Assembly (NCBI GenBank): GCA_902763505.1
Contig: CACWSO010000015.1
Location: 1 to 54,661 of the forward strand
Direction of reading: 5' to 3'
From: an uncultured Eubacteriales bacterium
GTDB lineage: Bacteria > Bacillota > Clostridia > Peptostreptococcales > Anaerovoracaceae
Length of the DNA stretch: 54,661 bases
The notes under the pieces were generated by a model that worked only from the letters and a program-made list of their open reading frames with translations, was not told the origin of the DNA and searched no databases. This document shows positions 25,171 through 34,600 of this stretch, one piece after another (positions within the stretch are counted from its first letter, which is position 1; each line of letters begins with the position of its first letter). A program made the position numbers and the translations under genes.

Positions 25171-25842
25171 ATGGTTAAAATAGGCAACAGTTGGGACGAT
25201 GTTCTCAGAGGAGAATTCGAAAAAGAGTACTATCAGGAACTCAGGGCGTTCCTGAAGCAGGAGTATGCGGCGCATACGGTTTATCCGCCTATGGACAGCA
25301 TATTTCGCGCGCTCAAGGAGACACCGTACGATAAGGTCAAAGCCGTCATCATCGGGCAGGATCCCTATCATGAGCCGGGACAGGCGCAGGGGCTCTGTTT
25401 TTCTGTGCCAAAAGGCATCAAACAGCCGCCTTCTCTCGTGAATATCTTCAAGGAAATGAGGGCAGATCTCGGTATTACACCTCCGTCCCACGGCAATCTT
25501 GAAAGTTGGGCAAGAGAAGGGGTACTTCTTCTCAACGCCGTTCTCACAGTGCGTGAACATGAGGCCAATTCTCACAAAGGCAAAGGCTGGGAACAGTTCA
25601 CCGACAGAGTGATCAGTCTGCTCAACGACAGAGAAGATCCCGTCGTATTTATTCTCTGGGGCGCCAATGCAAAGGCAAAAGCCGCCCTTGTCACCAATGA
25701 CAGACATTGCATCATTACCGGAGCCCACCCGAGTCCTCTTTCGGCACACAATGGATTCTGGGGCGGCAGATACTTCTCCAGAACCAACGAATTTCTGGAA
25801 GAGAGAGGATTCGAACCAATCAACTGGAGGATTGCCGAGTAA
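25171..25842 (+). CDS. ung: Uracil-DNA glycosylase
   Basis: Ung (223 residues, family 1) removes uracil from DNA by base excision. The water-activating loop IIGQDPYHEPGQAQGL, the phosphate/minor-groove block PPSLVNIFKEM, LLLNAVLTV and the His loop GAHPSPLSAHNGFWG are all intact. The ATG at 25171 has no ribosome binding site and lies 6 nt after a -10 box, so translation probably begins on a leaderless mRNA. The stop codon overlaps the ATG of lysO by one base (TAATG). Confidence 0.97.
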   Translation: MVKIGNSWDDVLRGEFEKEYYQELRAFLKQEYAAHTVYPPMDSIFRALKETPYDKVKAVIIGQDPYHEPGQAQGLCFSVPKGIKQPPSLVNIFKEMRADLGITPPSHGNLESWAREGVLLLNAVLTVREHEANSHKGKGWEQFTDRVISLLNDREDPVVFILWGANAKAKAALVTNDRHCIITGAHPSPLSAHNGFWGGRYFSRTNEFLEERGFEPINWRIAE

Positions 25843-26837
25843 TGAAACTGCTGATTCTCTACTGGAGCTTTCTCGTCATAGGTTATATTCTGTCCTGGAA
25901 CGCAGCGAAAAAAGGCAAGTCATTCCCATGGGTCGCGAGAGCGATGATGGGAACGGTGTATGGCCTTTGTTTTATCATGGGGCTGCGGATGGGCGCCAAC
26001 GAACAGGTCATATCCAATCTCGGATCCATCGGCGTCATGGCTCTCGTAATCACGTTATGCTGTATTTTAGGAAGCATGGGCGCCATTTTCCTGACACGGA
26101 AGATGCTCCGCATGGACAGATACGGCGAGTTTATCAACGATGCAAACGCTTCCGGTACAAAGGAAATCTCTTCATCTGAGAACAAGAAGGATCAGAAGGG
26201 AATGGATCTGAAAAGCACCTTCATCATCCTGGGAATAGTTGCCTGCGGCATGCTGATTGGCGCGCTTTTGATACTAAAGCGGCTGCCGCAGATACTGGGA
26301 CAGTTTGATGTGGCGTCAAATTACACGCTGATCGTGCTTCTGTGCATCCTCATGTTCTTCGTCGGTCTAGATTTGGGCGGGTCCGGAACGGTGATAGAAA
26401 GCATCAGGAAGGCGGGATTCAGAGTTCTGGCGATTCCTGTTGCGACTATGGTCGGAACTATGATTGCAGGTGTCGCAGCGTGCCTTGTGATGGGATTCAC
26501 ACTGAAGGAAGGCTCCGCCATCTGCATTGGCTACGGTTGGTACACCTATGCGCCTATTGTCATCGCAAATGCAGGACAACAGTACATGATCGCCAGCGCG
26601 GTATCATTCATGCACAACGTCATCAGGGAAGTGACGGGAATCATATTTATCCCGTTGGCTGCAAAGAAAATCGGATATCTGGAATCGACAGGAATTCCGG
26701 GTATTGCTGCCATGGACGTGTGTCTGCCGATCGTTGAGAGATCCTGCGGTCCAAACATCGTCGTTTATGCCTTTGCGACAGGTCTTATCATGTGCGTCGT
26801 AACGTCTGTCGGCGTACCTCTCATCATGGGTCTTTAA
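25842..26837 (+). CDS. lysO: LysO-type lysine exporter
   Basis: This 331-residue membrane protein has two hydrophobic blocks joined by a hydrophilic stretch (about residues 85-125): the first (about 1-84) matches the N-terminal LysO part with GLRMGAN, the second the C-terminal domain with GLDLGG, GYGWYTYAPIVIANAG and MDVCLPIVERSCGPN. LysO (YbjE) exports lysine in E. coli. The ATG overlaps the ung stop (TAATG), so expression is coupled to ung, with GGAGG 12 nt upstream. Lysine as substrate is from family knowledge. There is no clear terminator before the feo promoter. Confidence 0.85.
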   Translation: MKLLILYWSFLVIGYILSWNAAKKGKSFPWVARAMMGTVYGLCFIMGLRMGANEQVISNLGSIGVMALVITLCCILGSMGAIFLTRKMLRMDRYGEFINDANASGTKEISSSENKKDQKGMDLKSTFIILGIVACGMLIGALLILKRLPQILGQFDVASNYTLIVLLCILMFFVGLDLGGSGTVIESIRKAGFRVLAIPVATMVGTMIAGVAACLVMGFTLKEGSAICIGYGWYTYAPIVIANAGQQYMIASAVSFMHNVIREVTGIIFIPLAAKKIGYLESTGIPGIAAMDVCLPIVERSCGPNIVVYAFATGLIMCVVTSVGVPLIMGL

Positions 26838-26871
26838 AAACCCCAAGAGCAATGAATAAAACAAAAAAAGG

Positions 26872-26900
26872 TTGACAGGTTAGGTCATGCTAACTAAAAT
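26872..26900 (+). promoter_or_regulatory. feo operon promoter
   Basis: TTGACA (26872-26877), 17-bp spacer, TAAAAT (26895-26900): a near-consensus sigma-A promoter. The first of three operator sites fills its spacer, so a bound repressor would block RNA polymerase. Confidence 0.85.
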
Positions 26901-26946
26901 AACTACAGGAGTTAGAATAAGCTAACTTTTGTTAGCAGTGTCTAAC
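26879..26946. promoter_or_regulatory. Triple GTTAG-N6-CTAAC operator array
   Basis: Three perfect palindromes of the form GTTAG-N6-CTAAC lie at 26879-26894, 26911-26926 and 26931-26946, starting 32 and then 20 bp apart. The sequence resembles DtxR/IdeR/MntR-type boxes (TTAGG..CCTAA) and lies at an iron-uptake operon, so an iron-sensing DtxR-family repressor is the likely reader. No regulator gene is in the window. Confidence 0.8.
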
Positions 26947-26980
26947 CATGTTCAAGGAAGTAAAGGTAAAGGAGGCGATT

Positions 26981-27211
26981 ATGGTGACTCTGATAGAAGC
27001 CGAAGCAGGAAAGACATACGAAGTAAGTGGTATCAATACCGGCGATGATGAAATGAGATCCTTTTTATTCAGACTCGGTTGTTATGAAGGTGAACCGATT
27101 ACCCTGATTTCAAAGAAGAGAAAGGGTTGTGTCGTAGTAATCAAGGATGGCAGATACAGTTTTGACAACCAGCTTGCCGAGGCTGTTTCGCTCAGGAATA
27201 TTGCTCAGTAG
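26981..27211 (+). CDS. feoA: Ferrous iron transport protein FeoA
   Basis: FeoA (76 residues) is a small SH3-like cytosolic partner of FeoB. VSGINTGDDEMRSFLFRLGCYEGEPITLISKK is the family core (here split as read: LFRLGCYEGEPITL). I use ATG 26981, which has AAAGGAGG just upstream, over ATG 26948, which would begin directly after the third operator with no ribosome binding site. It is the first gene of feoA-feoB-Feo membrane protein. Confidence 0.88.
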   Translation: MVTLIEAEAGKTYEVSGINTGDDEMRSFLFRLGCYEGEPITLISKKRKGCVVVIKDGRYSFDNQLAEAVSLRNIAQ

Positions 27212-27278
27212 AGCATCGTTAATCGCAATTTCGTTAATAATAATCAATAAAGATTTTCAAGATATGAGGAGGTAATTT

Positions 27279-29294
27279 ATGAGAATTGCATTTGCCGGCA
27301 ACCCGAACAGCGGAAAGACAACCATGTACAATCTGCTGACGGGTGAAAACGAAAGAGTCGGTAACTGGGGCGGCGTTACCGTAGGCAAGAAGGAAGCCCC
27401 GTTTGCAGAGACCTACACAAAGGGCAAGAATGTTACGGCAGTGGATCTGCCAGGTGCATACTCCATGTCACCGTTCACACCGGAAGAAGGTATCACCAGT
27501 GAGTTCGTACGTGAAGAGCATCCGGATGCGATCATCAACATCGTTGACGCAACGAATTTGAACAGAAGTCTCTTCTTCACGACGCAGCTGCTGGAGCTGG
27601 GTATTCCGGTTGTTGTCGCGCTCAACAAGAGCGATATCAACGAAAAGGAAGGAACGACGATCGATATCGCAGCATTGGAACAGAAACTGGGATGTCCGGT
27701 CGTCAAGACAGTATCAACAGAAAAGACCAACAACGGACTCAATGAGGTCGTAGAGAAGGCACTGGCTCTGGAAGGCAAGGGGCAGAAAGCTCCTTATTTG
27801 CAGGCTGACATCGATTTGCATGATAAAGCGGCCGTTGATGCAGAAGACAGAAAGCGTTTCGCATTCGTAAACAGTATTGTCGACGAAGTGGAAACACGCA
27901 GAACTGCATCCAGTGAAACAACAAAAGCTGATAAACTGGACAGTGTGCTGACAAATCCTGTCGCAGGCATCATCATCTTCGCCGCAGTTATGTGGTGTGT
28001 ATTCGCCATTTCACAGACTTACCTCGGAACCTGGATTGCAGACTGGCTCGTAGGCTGGATCGAAACATTCCAGGAATTCGTAGGCGGCGCAATGGAAAAC
28101 AGCCCGGCGCTTCTTTCAACGATCATCGGCGACGGTATCATCGGCGGTGTTGGAGCCGTTGTAGGATTCCTGCCTTTGATCATGGTCATGTTCTTCCTCA
28201 TTGCACTGTTGGAAGACTGTGGCTATATGGCCCGTGTCAGTGCAGTACTTGACCCGATCTTCAAGAGAGTCGGACTTTCAGGAAAATCCATCATTCCGAT
28301 CATCGTCGGTACAGGATGCGGTGTTCCTGGCATCATGGCTTCCAGAACCATCAGAGATGAGCGTGAGAGAAGAGCGACAGCCATGCTGACCACATTCATC
28401 CCATGCGGCGCGAAGATTCCTGTCATCGCACTGTTCGCAGGAGCATTCTTCGCCGGAGCCGGCTGGGTAACATTCGTTTCCTACTTCTCAGGTCTGCTGC
28501 TCATCTTCCTCTGCGCACTGCTCGTAAAAGCAGTTACAGGAGCGAAGTTCAGAAAGTCATTCTTCATTATGGAACTGCCGAAGTGGAAGGCGCCTAGTCT
28601 GAAGAGAGCATTCTGGTCCATGATGGAACGTGCGAAAGCATACATCATCAAGGCGGCGACCATCATCCTGGTCTGCAATCTGATCGTAACTCTGATGCAG
28701 ACATTCAACTGGAGATTCCAGGTCGTACCGGAAGGTATGGAAGACACTTCTATTCTGGCAACCATCGCAACACCGTTCGCATTCCTGCTGATTCCGCTTG
28801 GATTCGGCGTCTGGCAGCTGGCAGCGGCAGCAGTAACCGGCTTTATTGCAAAGGAAAACGTAGTTGGAACGCTGGCAGTAGTATATGGACTGACAAGATT
28901 CATCGATACAGAGGAACTCGCAATGACAGGCGATGCCAACACAATCGCGGTAACAATGGGGCTGACCGGAGTCAGCGCTATGGCATTCCTGTTCTTCAAT
29001 CTGTTCACACCGCCATGCTTCGCGGCAATCGGCGCGATGAACTCAGAGATGAGAAGCAAAGGCTGGCTGTGGAGCGCTATCGGACTTCAGATGTGCGTTG
29101 GTTATACGGTAGCATTCCTGATCAATCAGGTAGGAACGCTCGTTACGACGGGACATTTCGCAGCAGGATTTATCCCTGGCGCAATCGCAGTACTGGTCAT
29201 GGTTTTAGCAGTCATCATGATTTCCAGAAAAATCAGAGCGCACTTCGATCAGAAGTACCAGCTCCACGCAAATGCTGCAGCAAACGCCGCATAA
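27279..29294 (+). CDS. feoB: Ferrous iron transporter FeoB
   Basis: FeoB (671 residues) takes up Fe2+ through the membrane with a G-protein domain at its N-terminus. G1 GNPNSGKTT, G2/G3 region NWGGVTVGKKE and DLPGAYSM, G4 NKSD (VVALNKSDINE) are clear. Membrane half: Gate motifs VGTGCGVPGIMASRT and FIPCGAKIPVI each carry the conserved Cys. Start ATG 27279 follows GAGGAGG. It is iron-repressed if the upstream operators act as proposed. Confidence 0.97.
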   Translation: MRIAFAGNPNSGKTTMYNLLTGENERVGNWGGVTVGKKEAPFAETYTKGKNVTAVDLPGAYSMSPFTPEEGITSEFVREEHPDAIINIVDATNLNRSLFFTTQLLELGIPVVVALNKSDINEKEGTTIDIAALEQKLGCPVVKTVSTEKTNNGLNEVVEKALALEGKGQKAPYLQADIDLHDKAAVDAEDRKRFAFVNSIVDEVETRRTASSETTKADKLDSVLTNPVAGIIIFAAVMWCVFAISQTYLGTWIADWLVGWIETFQEFVGGAMENSPALLSTIIGDGIIGGVGAVVGFLPLIMVMFFLIALLEDCGYMARVSAVLDPIFKRVGLSGKSIIPIIVGTGCGVPGIMASRTIRDERERRATAMLTTFIPCGAKIPVIALFAGAFFAGAGWVTFVSYFSGLLLIFLCALLVKAVTGAKFRKSFFIMELPKWKAPSLKRAFWSMMERAKAYIIKAATIILVCNLIVTLMQTFNWRFQVVPEGMEDTSILATIATPFAFLLIPLGFGVWQLAAAAVTGFIAKENVVGTLAVVYGLTRFIDTEELAMTGDANTIAVTMGLTGVSAMAFLFFNLFTPPCFAAIGAMNSEMRSKGWLWSAIGLQMCVGYTVAFLINQVGTLVTTGHFAAGFIPGAIAVLVMVLAVIMISRKIRAHFDQKYQLHANAAANAA

Positions 29295-29349
29295 GCTTTT
29301 GCAGAATAGCATAGTGTGATAAAATAACCTACAGAAAGGAGGCAGCTGA

Positions 29350-29508
29350 ATGAATATCGCAACATTGATCGCAGTGCTGGCACTGGCAGTTGTCCTCTTC
29401 CTGGTCATCAGATATCTGGTGAGAGAAAAGAAAAAGGGGAACAAATGCATTGGGTGCCCATATGCAGGAGAATGCCACAAGTATTCTGACTGCAGCAAAG
29501 GGCAGTGA
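29350..29508 (+). CDS. FeoB-associated Cys-rich membrane protein
   Basis: This 52-residue protein has one N-terminal membrane helix (IATLIAVLALAVVLFLVI), a basic segment, and a short tail with four Cys in KCIGCPYAGECHKYSDC. This is the usual small partner gene after feoB in Firmicutes, probably helping iron delivery or FeoB assembly. ATG 29350 has AAAGGAGG. It is easily missed because of its size. A terminator follows, closing the feo operon. Confidence 0.88.
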   Translation: MNIATLIAVLALAVVLFLVIRYLVREKKKGNKCIGCPYAGECHKYSDCSKGQ

Positions 29509-29544
29509 TTATGAAACAAATCGTTTATGAAACGTAGAAGGAAT

Positions 29545-29585
29545 ACTGCAGCGTCCGAAAAATCGGATGCTGCAGTTTCTTTTGT
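29545..29585 (+). terminator. feo operon terminator
   Basis: A 14-bp stem, 29545-29558 with 29563-29576, centred on CTGCAGC/GCTGCAG with one G-T wobble, followed by TTTCTTTT. Confidence 0.85.
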
Positions 29586-29598
29586 GCGGAAAAAGTAG

Positions 29599-29604
29599 TA
29601 TACT
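29599..29604 (+). promoter_or_regulatory. Candidate typA -10 box
   Basis: TATACT lies 55 bp before the typA ATG, right after the feo terminator. The -35 region (TTTCTT, 29576-29581) is poor. Confidence 0.4.
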
Positions 29605-29658
29605 GTTCCATGTGCTGTCAAGAGGCAGCGGCAAAAAAACAGCAAGGGAGAGACATAG

Positions 29659-31575
29659 ATGTCAGAGAAACAGAAGATCATTAATATAGCAGTAATCGCC
29701 CATGTCGATGCAGGAAAATCCACTTTGGTGGATGCATTCCTTAATCAGAGCGGTGTTTTCAGAGAGAACCAGCAGGTTGTGGACTGCGTCATGGACAGCG
29801 ATGACATAGAAAGAGAAAGAGGAATTACCATCTACTCCAAGAACTGCTCCGTCATGTACGGCGACACAAAGATCAACATCGTGGACACACCGGGACATGC
29901 GGATTTCAGTTCAGAAGTGGAGCGTATCATGAGGACAGTAGATACGGTCATTCTGCTGGTGGATTCCAGTGAAGGGCCAATGCCGCAGACCAGATTTGTG
30001 TTGAAGAAATCCCTTGAACAGGGTATCAACCCGATTCTGCTGATCAACAAAATCGACAAGAAGGATGCCCGTATCGATGAAGTCGTCGACGAGGTATACG
30101 AGCTGTTCATGGATCTGGAAGCCAACGACGAGCAGCTGGACTTCCCGATCCTCTACGGAATCGCCCGTCAGGGGATCGTCGTCAGAGATCCTGCGGAAGT
30201 CGAGGGACTTTCCGTGGAACTGACGGGAGGATACACAGACAATGAAGGCAAACCGATGAAGCTGAAGAAATCAGCAAAAGGCATGAATGGACTGGATATC
30301 AAGCCTTTGTTCGAAACAATCATCGAACACTGCAGTCCATATCCTTCCGAACTTGCTGATGAGCCTCTGCAACTGCAGATCTCTGCTCTTGCATACGATG
30401 ACTACATTGGAAGACTGGGAATCGGCCGTGTGACAAAAGGCGTGGTCCGTGAGGCATCCGTCGTTTCTGTCTGCAAAGAAGGCGGCGCAGTAGAACAGCG
30501 CAAGATCAATCAGGTCTTCGTCTACAGAGGACTGAAGAGAGTGCCGGTTGAGGAAGCGGTTGCAGGTGATATCGTCGTGGTTTCCGGGATATCCGATATT
30601 TCCATCGGCGAGACGATCTGCGAAGAAGGCAAGGAAGATCCGATGCCGATGATTTCCATTGAAGAGCCGACCCTGTCCATGTATTTCATGGTCAACAAGT
30701 CACCATTCGCCGGCAAAGCAGGTAAGTATGTGACATCCCGCCACATCCGCGAGCGGCTGAACAAGGAACTCGAAGTCAATGTCGGTCTCAAAGTCGAGGA
30801 GACGGATTCGACAGACAGCTTTAAGGTGAGCGGAAGAGGCGAACTCCATCTGTCGATTCTCATTGAGAATATGCGCCGGGAGGGCTATGAGCTTGCCGTT
30901 TCAAAACCGGAAGTCATCATGAGAAAAGCGGAAGACGGCAGGACGCTGGAGCCGATCGAGGAAGTCGTGCTGAGCGTCCCGGATATCTACACCGGTTCCG
31001 TCATCAGCAAACTGAATCTGCGCAAAGGCCTCATGCAGCAGATGAACAGCGAGAACGGCTACACCAGGATGGAGTATCTGGTGCCGACGAGAGGTCTTCT
31101 CGGATACCGAAGCGAATTCATCAATGATACTCATGGAGAGGGTACGATGGTCAGACGATTCGACCGCTTTGATGAGTTTACCGGCGAGATTCCGCAGAGA
31201 ACTAATGGGGTCGCCATCGCTCAGGAGGCGGGCGTTACCACACCATACGCCATCTTCAACATCCAGGAGAGAGTGCAGATGTTCGTCGAACCGCAGGTCA
31301 AAGTCTATGAAGGCATGATCGTCGGCATGAATTCGCGCAGCGACGATATGGTGGTCAATCCATGCAAGGAGAAGAAGCAGACCAACATGCGTGCGGCAGG
31401 AAGTGATGAAAACGTGAAACTGACGCCGCCGAGGGTGTTCACATTGGAAGAAGCGCTGGAGTTTATCGATGATGATGAGCTGGTGGAAATCGTTCCCGGA
31501 GATATCCGTCTGCGCAAAAAGATTCTAAGCGAACTCGACCGTCGCAGACAGGCACGGAAGGAACGGTACGAATAA
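29659..31575 (+). CDS. typA: Translational GTPase TypA/BipA
   Basis: TypA (638 residues; slightly longer than usual) is a ribosome-binding GTPase needed for 50S assembly and stress adaptation. G1 AHVDAGKST, switch region ERERGITI, G3 DTPGHADF, G4 NKIDKKDA, and the BipA-specific C-terminal part with VPTRGLLGYRSEF and TPPRVFTLEEALEFI are present. An insert of some 20 residues after the G5 region (around AEVEGLSVELTGG) adds length. ATG 29659 has AAGGGAG. It lies alone between the feo terminator and the pyc promoter. Confidence 0.95.
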   Translation: MSEKQKIINIAVIAHVDAGKSTLVDAFLNQSGVFRENQQVVDCVMDSDDIERERGITIYSKNCSVMYGDTKINIVDTPGHADFSSEVERIMRTVDTVILLVDSSEGPMPQTRFVLKKSLEQGINPILLINKIDKKDARIDEVVDEVYELFMDLEANDEQLDFPILYGIARQGIVVRDPAEVEGLSVELTGGYTDNEGKPMKLKKSAKGMNGLDIKPLFETIIEHCSPYPSELADEPLQLQISALAYDDYIGRLGIGRVTKGVVREASVVSVCKEGGAVEQRKINQVFVYRGLKRVPVEEAVAGDIVVVSGISDISIGETICEEGKEDPMPMISIEEPTLSMYFMVNKSPFAGKAGKYVTSRHIRERLNKELEVNVGLKVEETDSTDSFKVSGRGELHLSILIENMRREGYELAVSKPEVIMRKAEDGRTLEPIEEVVLSVPDIYTGSVISKLNLRKGLMQQMNSENGYTRMEYLVPTRGLLGYRSEFINDTHGEGTMVRRFDRFDEFTGEIPQRTNGVAIAQEAGVTTPYAIFNIQERVQMFVEPQVKVYEGMIVGMNSRSDDMVVNPCKEKKQTNMRAAGSDENVKLTPPRVFTLEEALEFIDDDELVEIVPGDIRLRKKILSELDRRRQARKERYE

Positions 31576-31616
31576 ATAACGCGTGCAACTTTAGTGTAGT
31601 AAATCATATGGATTTG

Positions 31617-31660
31617 TGGTAAAATAACTATGTATATTTTTTGATATGCATAGTTATTTT
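31617..31660. promoter_or_regulatory. pyc promoter with overlapping hairpin
   Basis: An extended -10 (TGG plus TAAAAT, 31620-31625) lies inside a perfect 12-bp inverted repeat AAAATAACTATG/CATAGTTATTTT (31621-31632 with 31649-31660). The repeat can end typA transcripts (T-run follows) and, by covering the -10 and likely start site, could also act as an operator or a 5' stem of the pyc mRNA. Confidence 0.5.
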
Positions 31661-31679
31661 TGAAAGAGGTATTAACATC

Positions 31680-34600
31680 ATGGCAGAACAGAAAAAATTC
31701 AAGAGAGTACTGGTCGCAAACCGAGGTGAAATCGCGATCAGAATATTCAGAGCCTGCAAGGAACTGGATATCAGAAGCATCGCGATTTACTCCGAAGAAG
31801 ATAAGAACACTCTGTTCCGAACAAAGTCAGACCGGTCTTATCAGATAGGCAGAGGCAAGGCGCCTGTAGATGCCTATCTGGCAATAGATGAAATCATTGA
31901 ACTGGCAAAGACAAAGGGCATCGATGCAATCCATCCGGGATATGGTTTTCTTGCTGAGAACTCAGACTTTGCAAGAGCCTGCGAGGCAAACGGAATCGTA
32001 TTCATAGGGCCGAGCGGTGACATGATGGATCAGCTGGGTGATAAGGTACAGTCCAAGATCGTCGCCAAGTCCGTCGGCGTTCCGACGATTCCGGGAATCG
32101 CGGAAAAGATTCCGGATGTTGAGACTGCACTGAAGTTTGCCGATGAGTGCGGTTATCCAGTCATGCTCAAAGCAGCAGCAGGCGGCGGCGGACGCGGAAT
32201 GAGAATCGTAAGAAGCAAAGAAGAACTACCGCCCCAGTTTGAGAGCGCCAGATCCGAGTCAGTCAAAGCCTTTGGGTCAGACGAGATATTCATTGAGAAG
32301 TATATTGAAAGACCGAAACATATAGAAGTGCAGGTACTCGGCGATAACTATGGCAATGTCGTTCATCTCGGCGAGCGTGACTGCTCTATTCAGAGACGTC
32401 ATCAGAAAGTTATCGAATTCACACCGGCTCTCAGCATCACCAATGAACTCAGAAAGAAGCTCTGCGAAGATGCAATCAAGATTGCAAAAGCAGTCAACTA
32501 CAAGAGTGCAGGTACGGTTGAGTTCCTCATCGACAGAGACGGAAATCACTACTTCATAGAGATGAACCCGAGAATCCAGGTCGAGCATACGGTTACGGAG
32601 ATGACAACCGGAATCGATATTGTACAGGCTCAGATTCTGATCGCAGAGGGTTACAGACTGTCATCAAAAGAACTGAACATCAAGCAGAGCAAGATCAAAC
32701 CGACAGGATATGCAATCCAGTGCCGTGTCACAACAGAAGATCCAGAGAACGGATTTGCGCCTGATACAGGTCAGATCACAAGATACATCAGCCCGGGCGG
32801 ATACGGCATCAGACTTGACGCAGGAAACGCACAGGCCGGTGCTGTCATTTCACCTTACTATGATAGTCTGCTGGTTAAGGTCACAGCATGGTCAAGAAAC
32901 TGGGACGATGCTGCTAATAAGGCCAGAAGAGCCCTCAGAGAGCTGAAGGTTCAGGGTGTCAAGACGAACAGAAACTTCCTGATGAACGTGCTCAACCATC
33001 CGACATTCCGTGCTGGCGAGTGCGATACGGGATTCATCGCAGATAATCCACAGCTTCTCCACAGCAGACAGCGTGCGGAATCAGAGACGAAGGTGCTCCG
33101 CTTCCTGGGTGAGAAATATGTTAATGGAAACAGAGGTCTCAAGCCGAACTTCGATAAGCCGGTCATTCCGAATGTCAGCATGAAGGAAGTGGCGCGGCTC
33201 AAAGGCACCAAGCAGCTTTTGGATGCCAAAGGACCTGAAGGCGTCGTTGAATGGGTCAAAAACCAGAACAAACTTCTGCTTACTGATACATCTATGCGTG
33301 ACGCACAGCAGTCACTCATGGCAACCCGTGTACGTACGGTCGATATGGAGAAAATCGCTCCGGCTGTCGCGAAATACGGCAAGGATCTGTTCTCCCTTGA
33401 AATGTGGGGAGGAGCCACCTTTGATACAGCCTACAGATTCCTCAAGGAATCACCTTGGGAGAGACTGACAACACTCCGTGAGCTCATTCCGAACATCATG
33501 TTCCAGATGCTCATCAGAGGCGCTAATGCAGTAGGATACAAAAACTACCCGGACAATGTCATCAGACGATTCGTCAAAGAGAGCGCACGTTCCGGAATCG
33601 ATGTATTCAGAATATTTGACTCACTGAACTGGATTCAGGGAATGGAAGTTGCCCTTGATGAAACGCTGAATCAGGGCAAGGTTGCCGAGGCGTGCATCTG
33701 CTACACCGGTGACATTCTGGATAAATCAAGAACGAAATACAATCTTCAGTACTATGTCAAGATGGCCAAAGAACTGGAGAAACGAGGCACTCATATTCTC
33801 GGCATCAAGGATATGTCAGGCTTGCTGAAGCCTATGGCCGCCAAGGTTTTGATCGAAGCGCTGAAGAACGAGATTGAGATTCCGATTCATCTCCATACTC
33901 ACGACACGTCAGGAAACGGCGTAGCCAGCTTGATGATGGCTGCCAACGCCGGATGCGACATCGTGGATGCAGCATTCAACAGCATGTCAGGACTGACTTC
34001 ACAGCCGGCTCTGAACTCTATTGCGGCAGCTCTTGAGGGTGCCCAGAGAGATACCGGCATCGATTTGGACGGTATTCAGGAGATTTCCGATTATTGGGCA
34101 GCAGTCAGACCTGTATATAAGCAGTTCGAATCAGATATGGTGACCGGATCTGCTGAAATCTACAAATACGAGATGCCGGGAGGACAGTATTCGAATCTGA
34201 AATCACAGGTAGAGTCCTTCGGCCTTGGTCATAAGTTCAAGGAAGTGAAGGAGATGTACAGAACGGTAAACCAGATGCTGGGTGACATCGTCAAGGTTAC
34301 ACCATCCTCCAAGGCAGTAGGAGACATGGCGATCTTCATGGTGCAGAATGATCTGACGCCGGAAAACATATACGAAAAGGCAGCTAATATGGACTTCCCT
34401 GACTCCATCGTTTCCTTCTTTGAGGGCATGATGGGACAGCCAGAGGGAGGATTCCCGGAAAAACTCCAGAAGCTGGTTCTTCACGGCAGAGAACCGATTA
34501 CATGCAGACCGGGAGAGCTGCTGCCGGATGAAGACTTTGATGCGATCAAGAAGTATCTCGATGAGACCTACGATATGGACGCAGATGAACAGCAGTGCCT

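Noticed and set aside
26948-26980. ATG 26948 as the feoA start
   Set aside because: It follows the third operator directly and lacks a ribosome binding site, whereas ATG 26981 has AAAGGAGG and gives the usual FeoA length.
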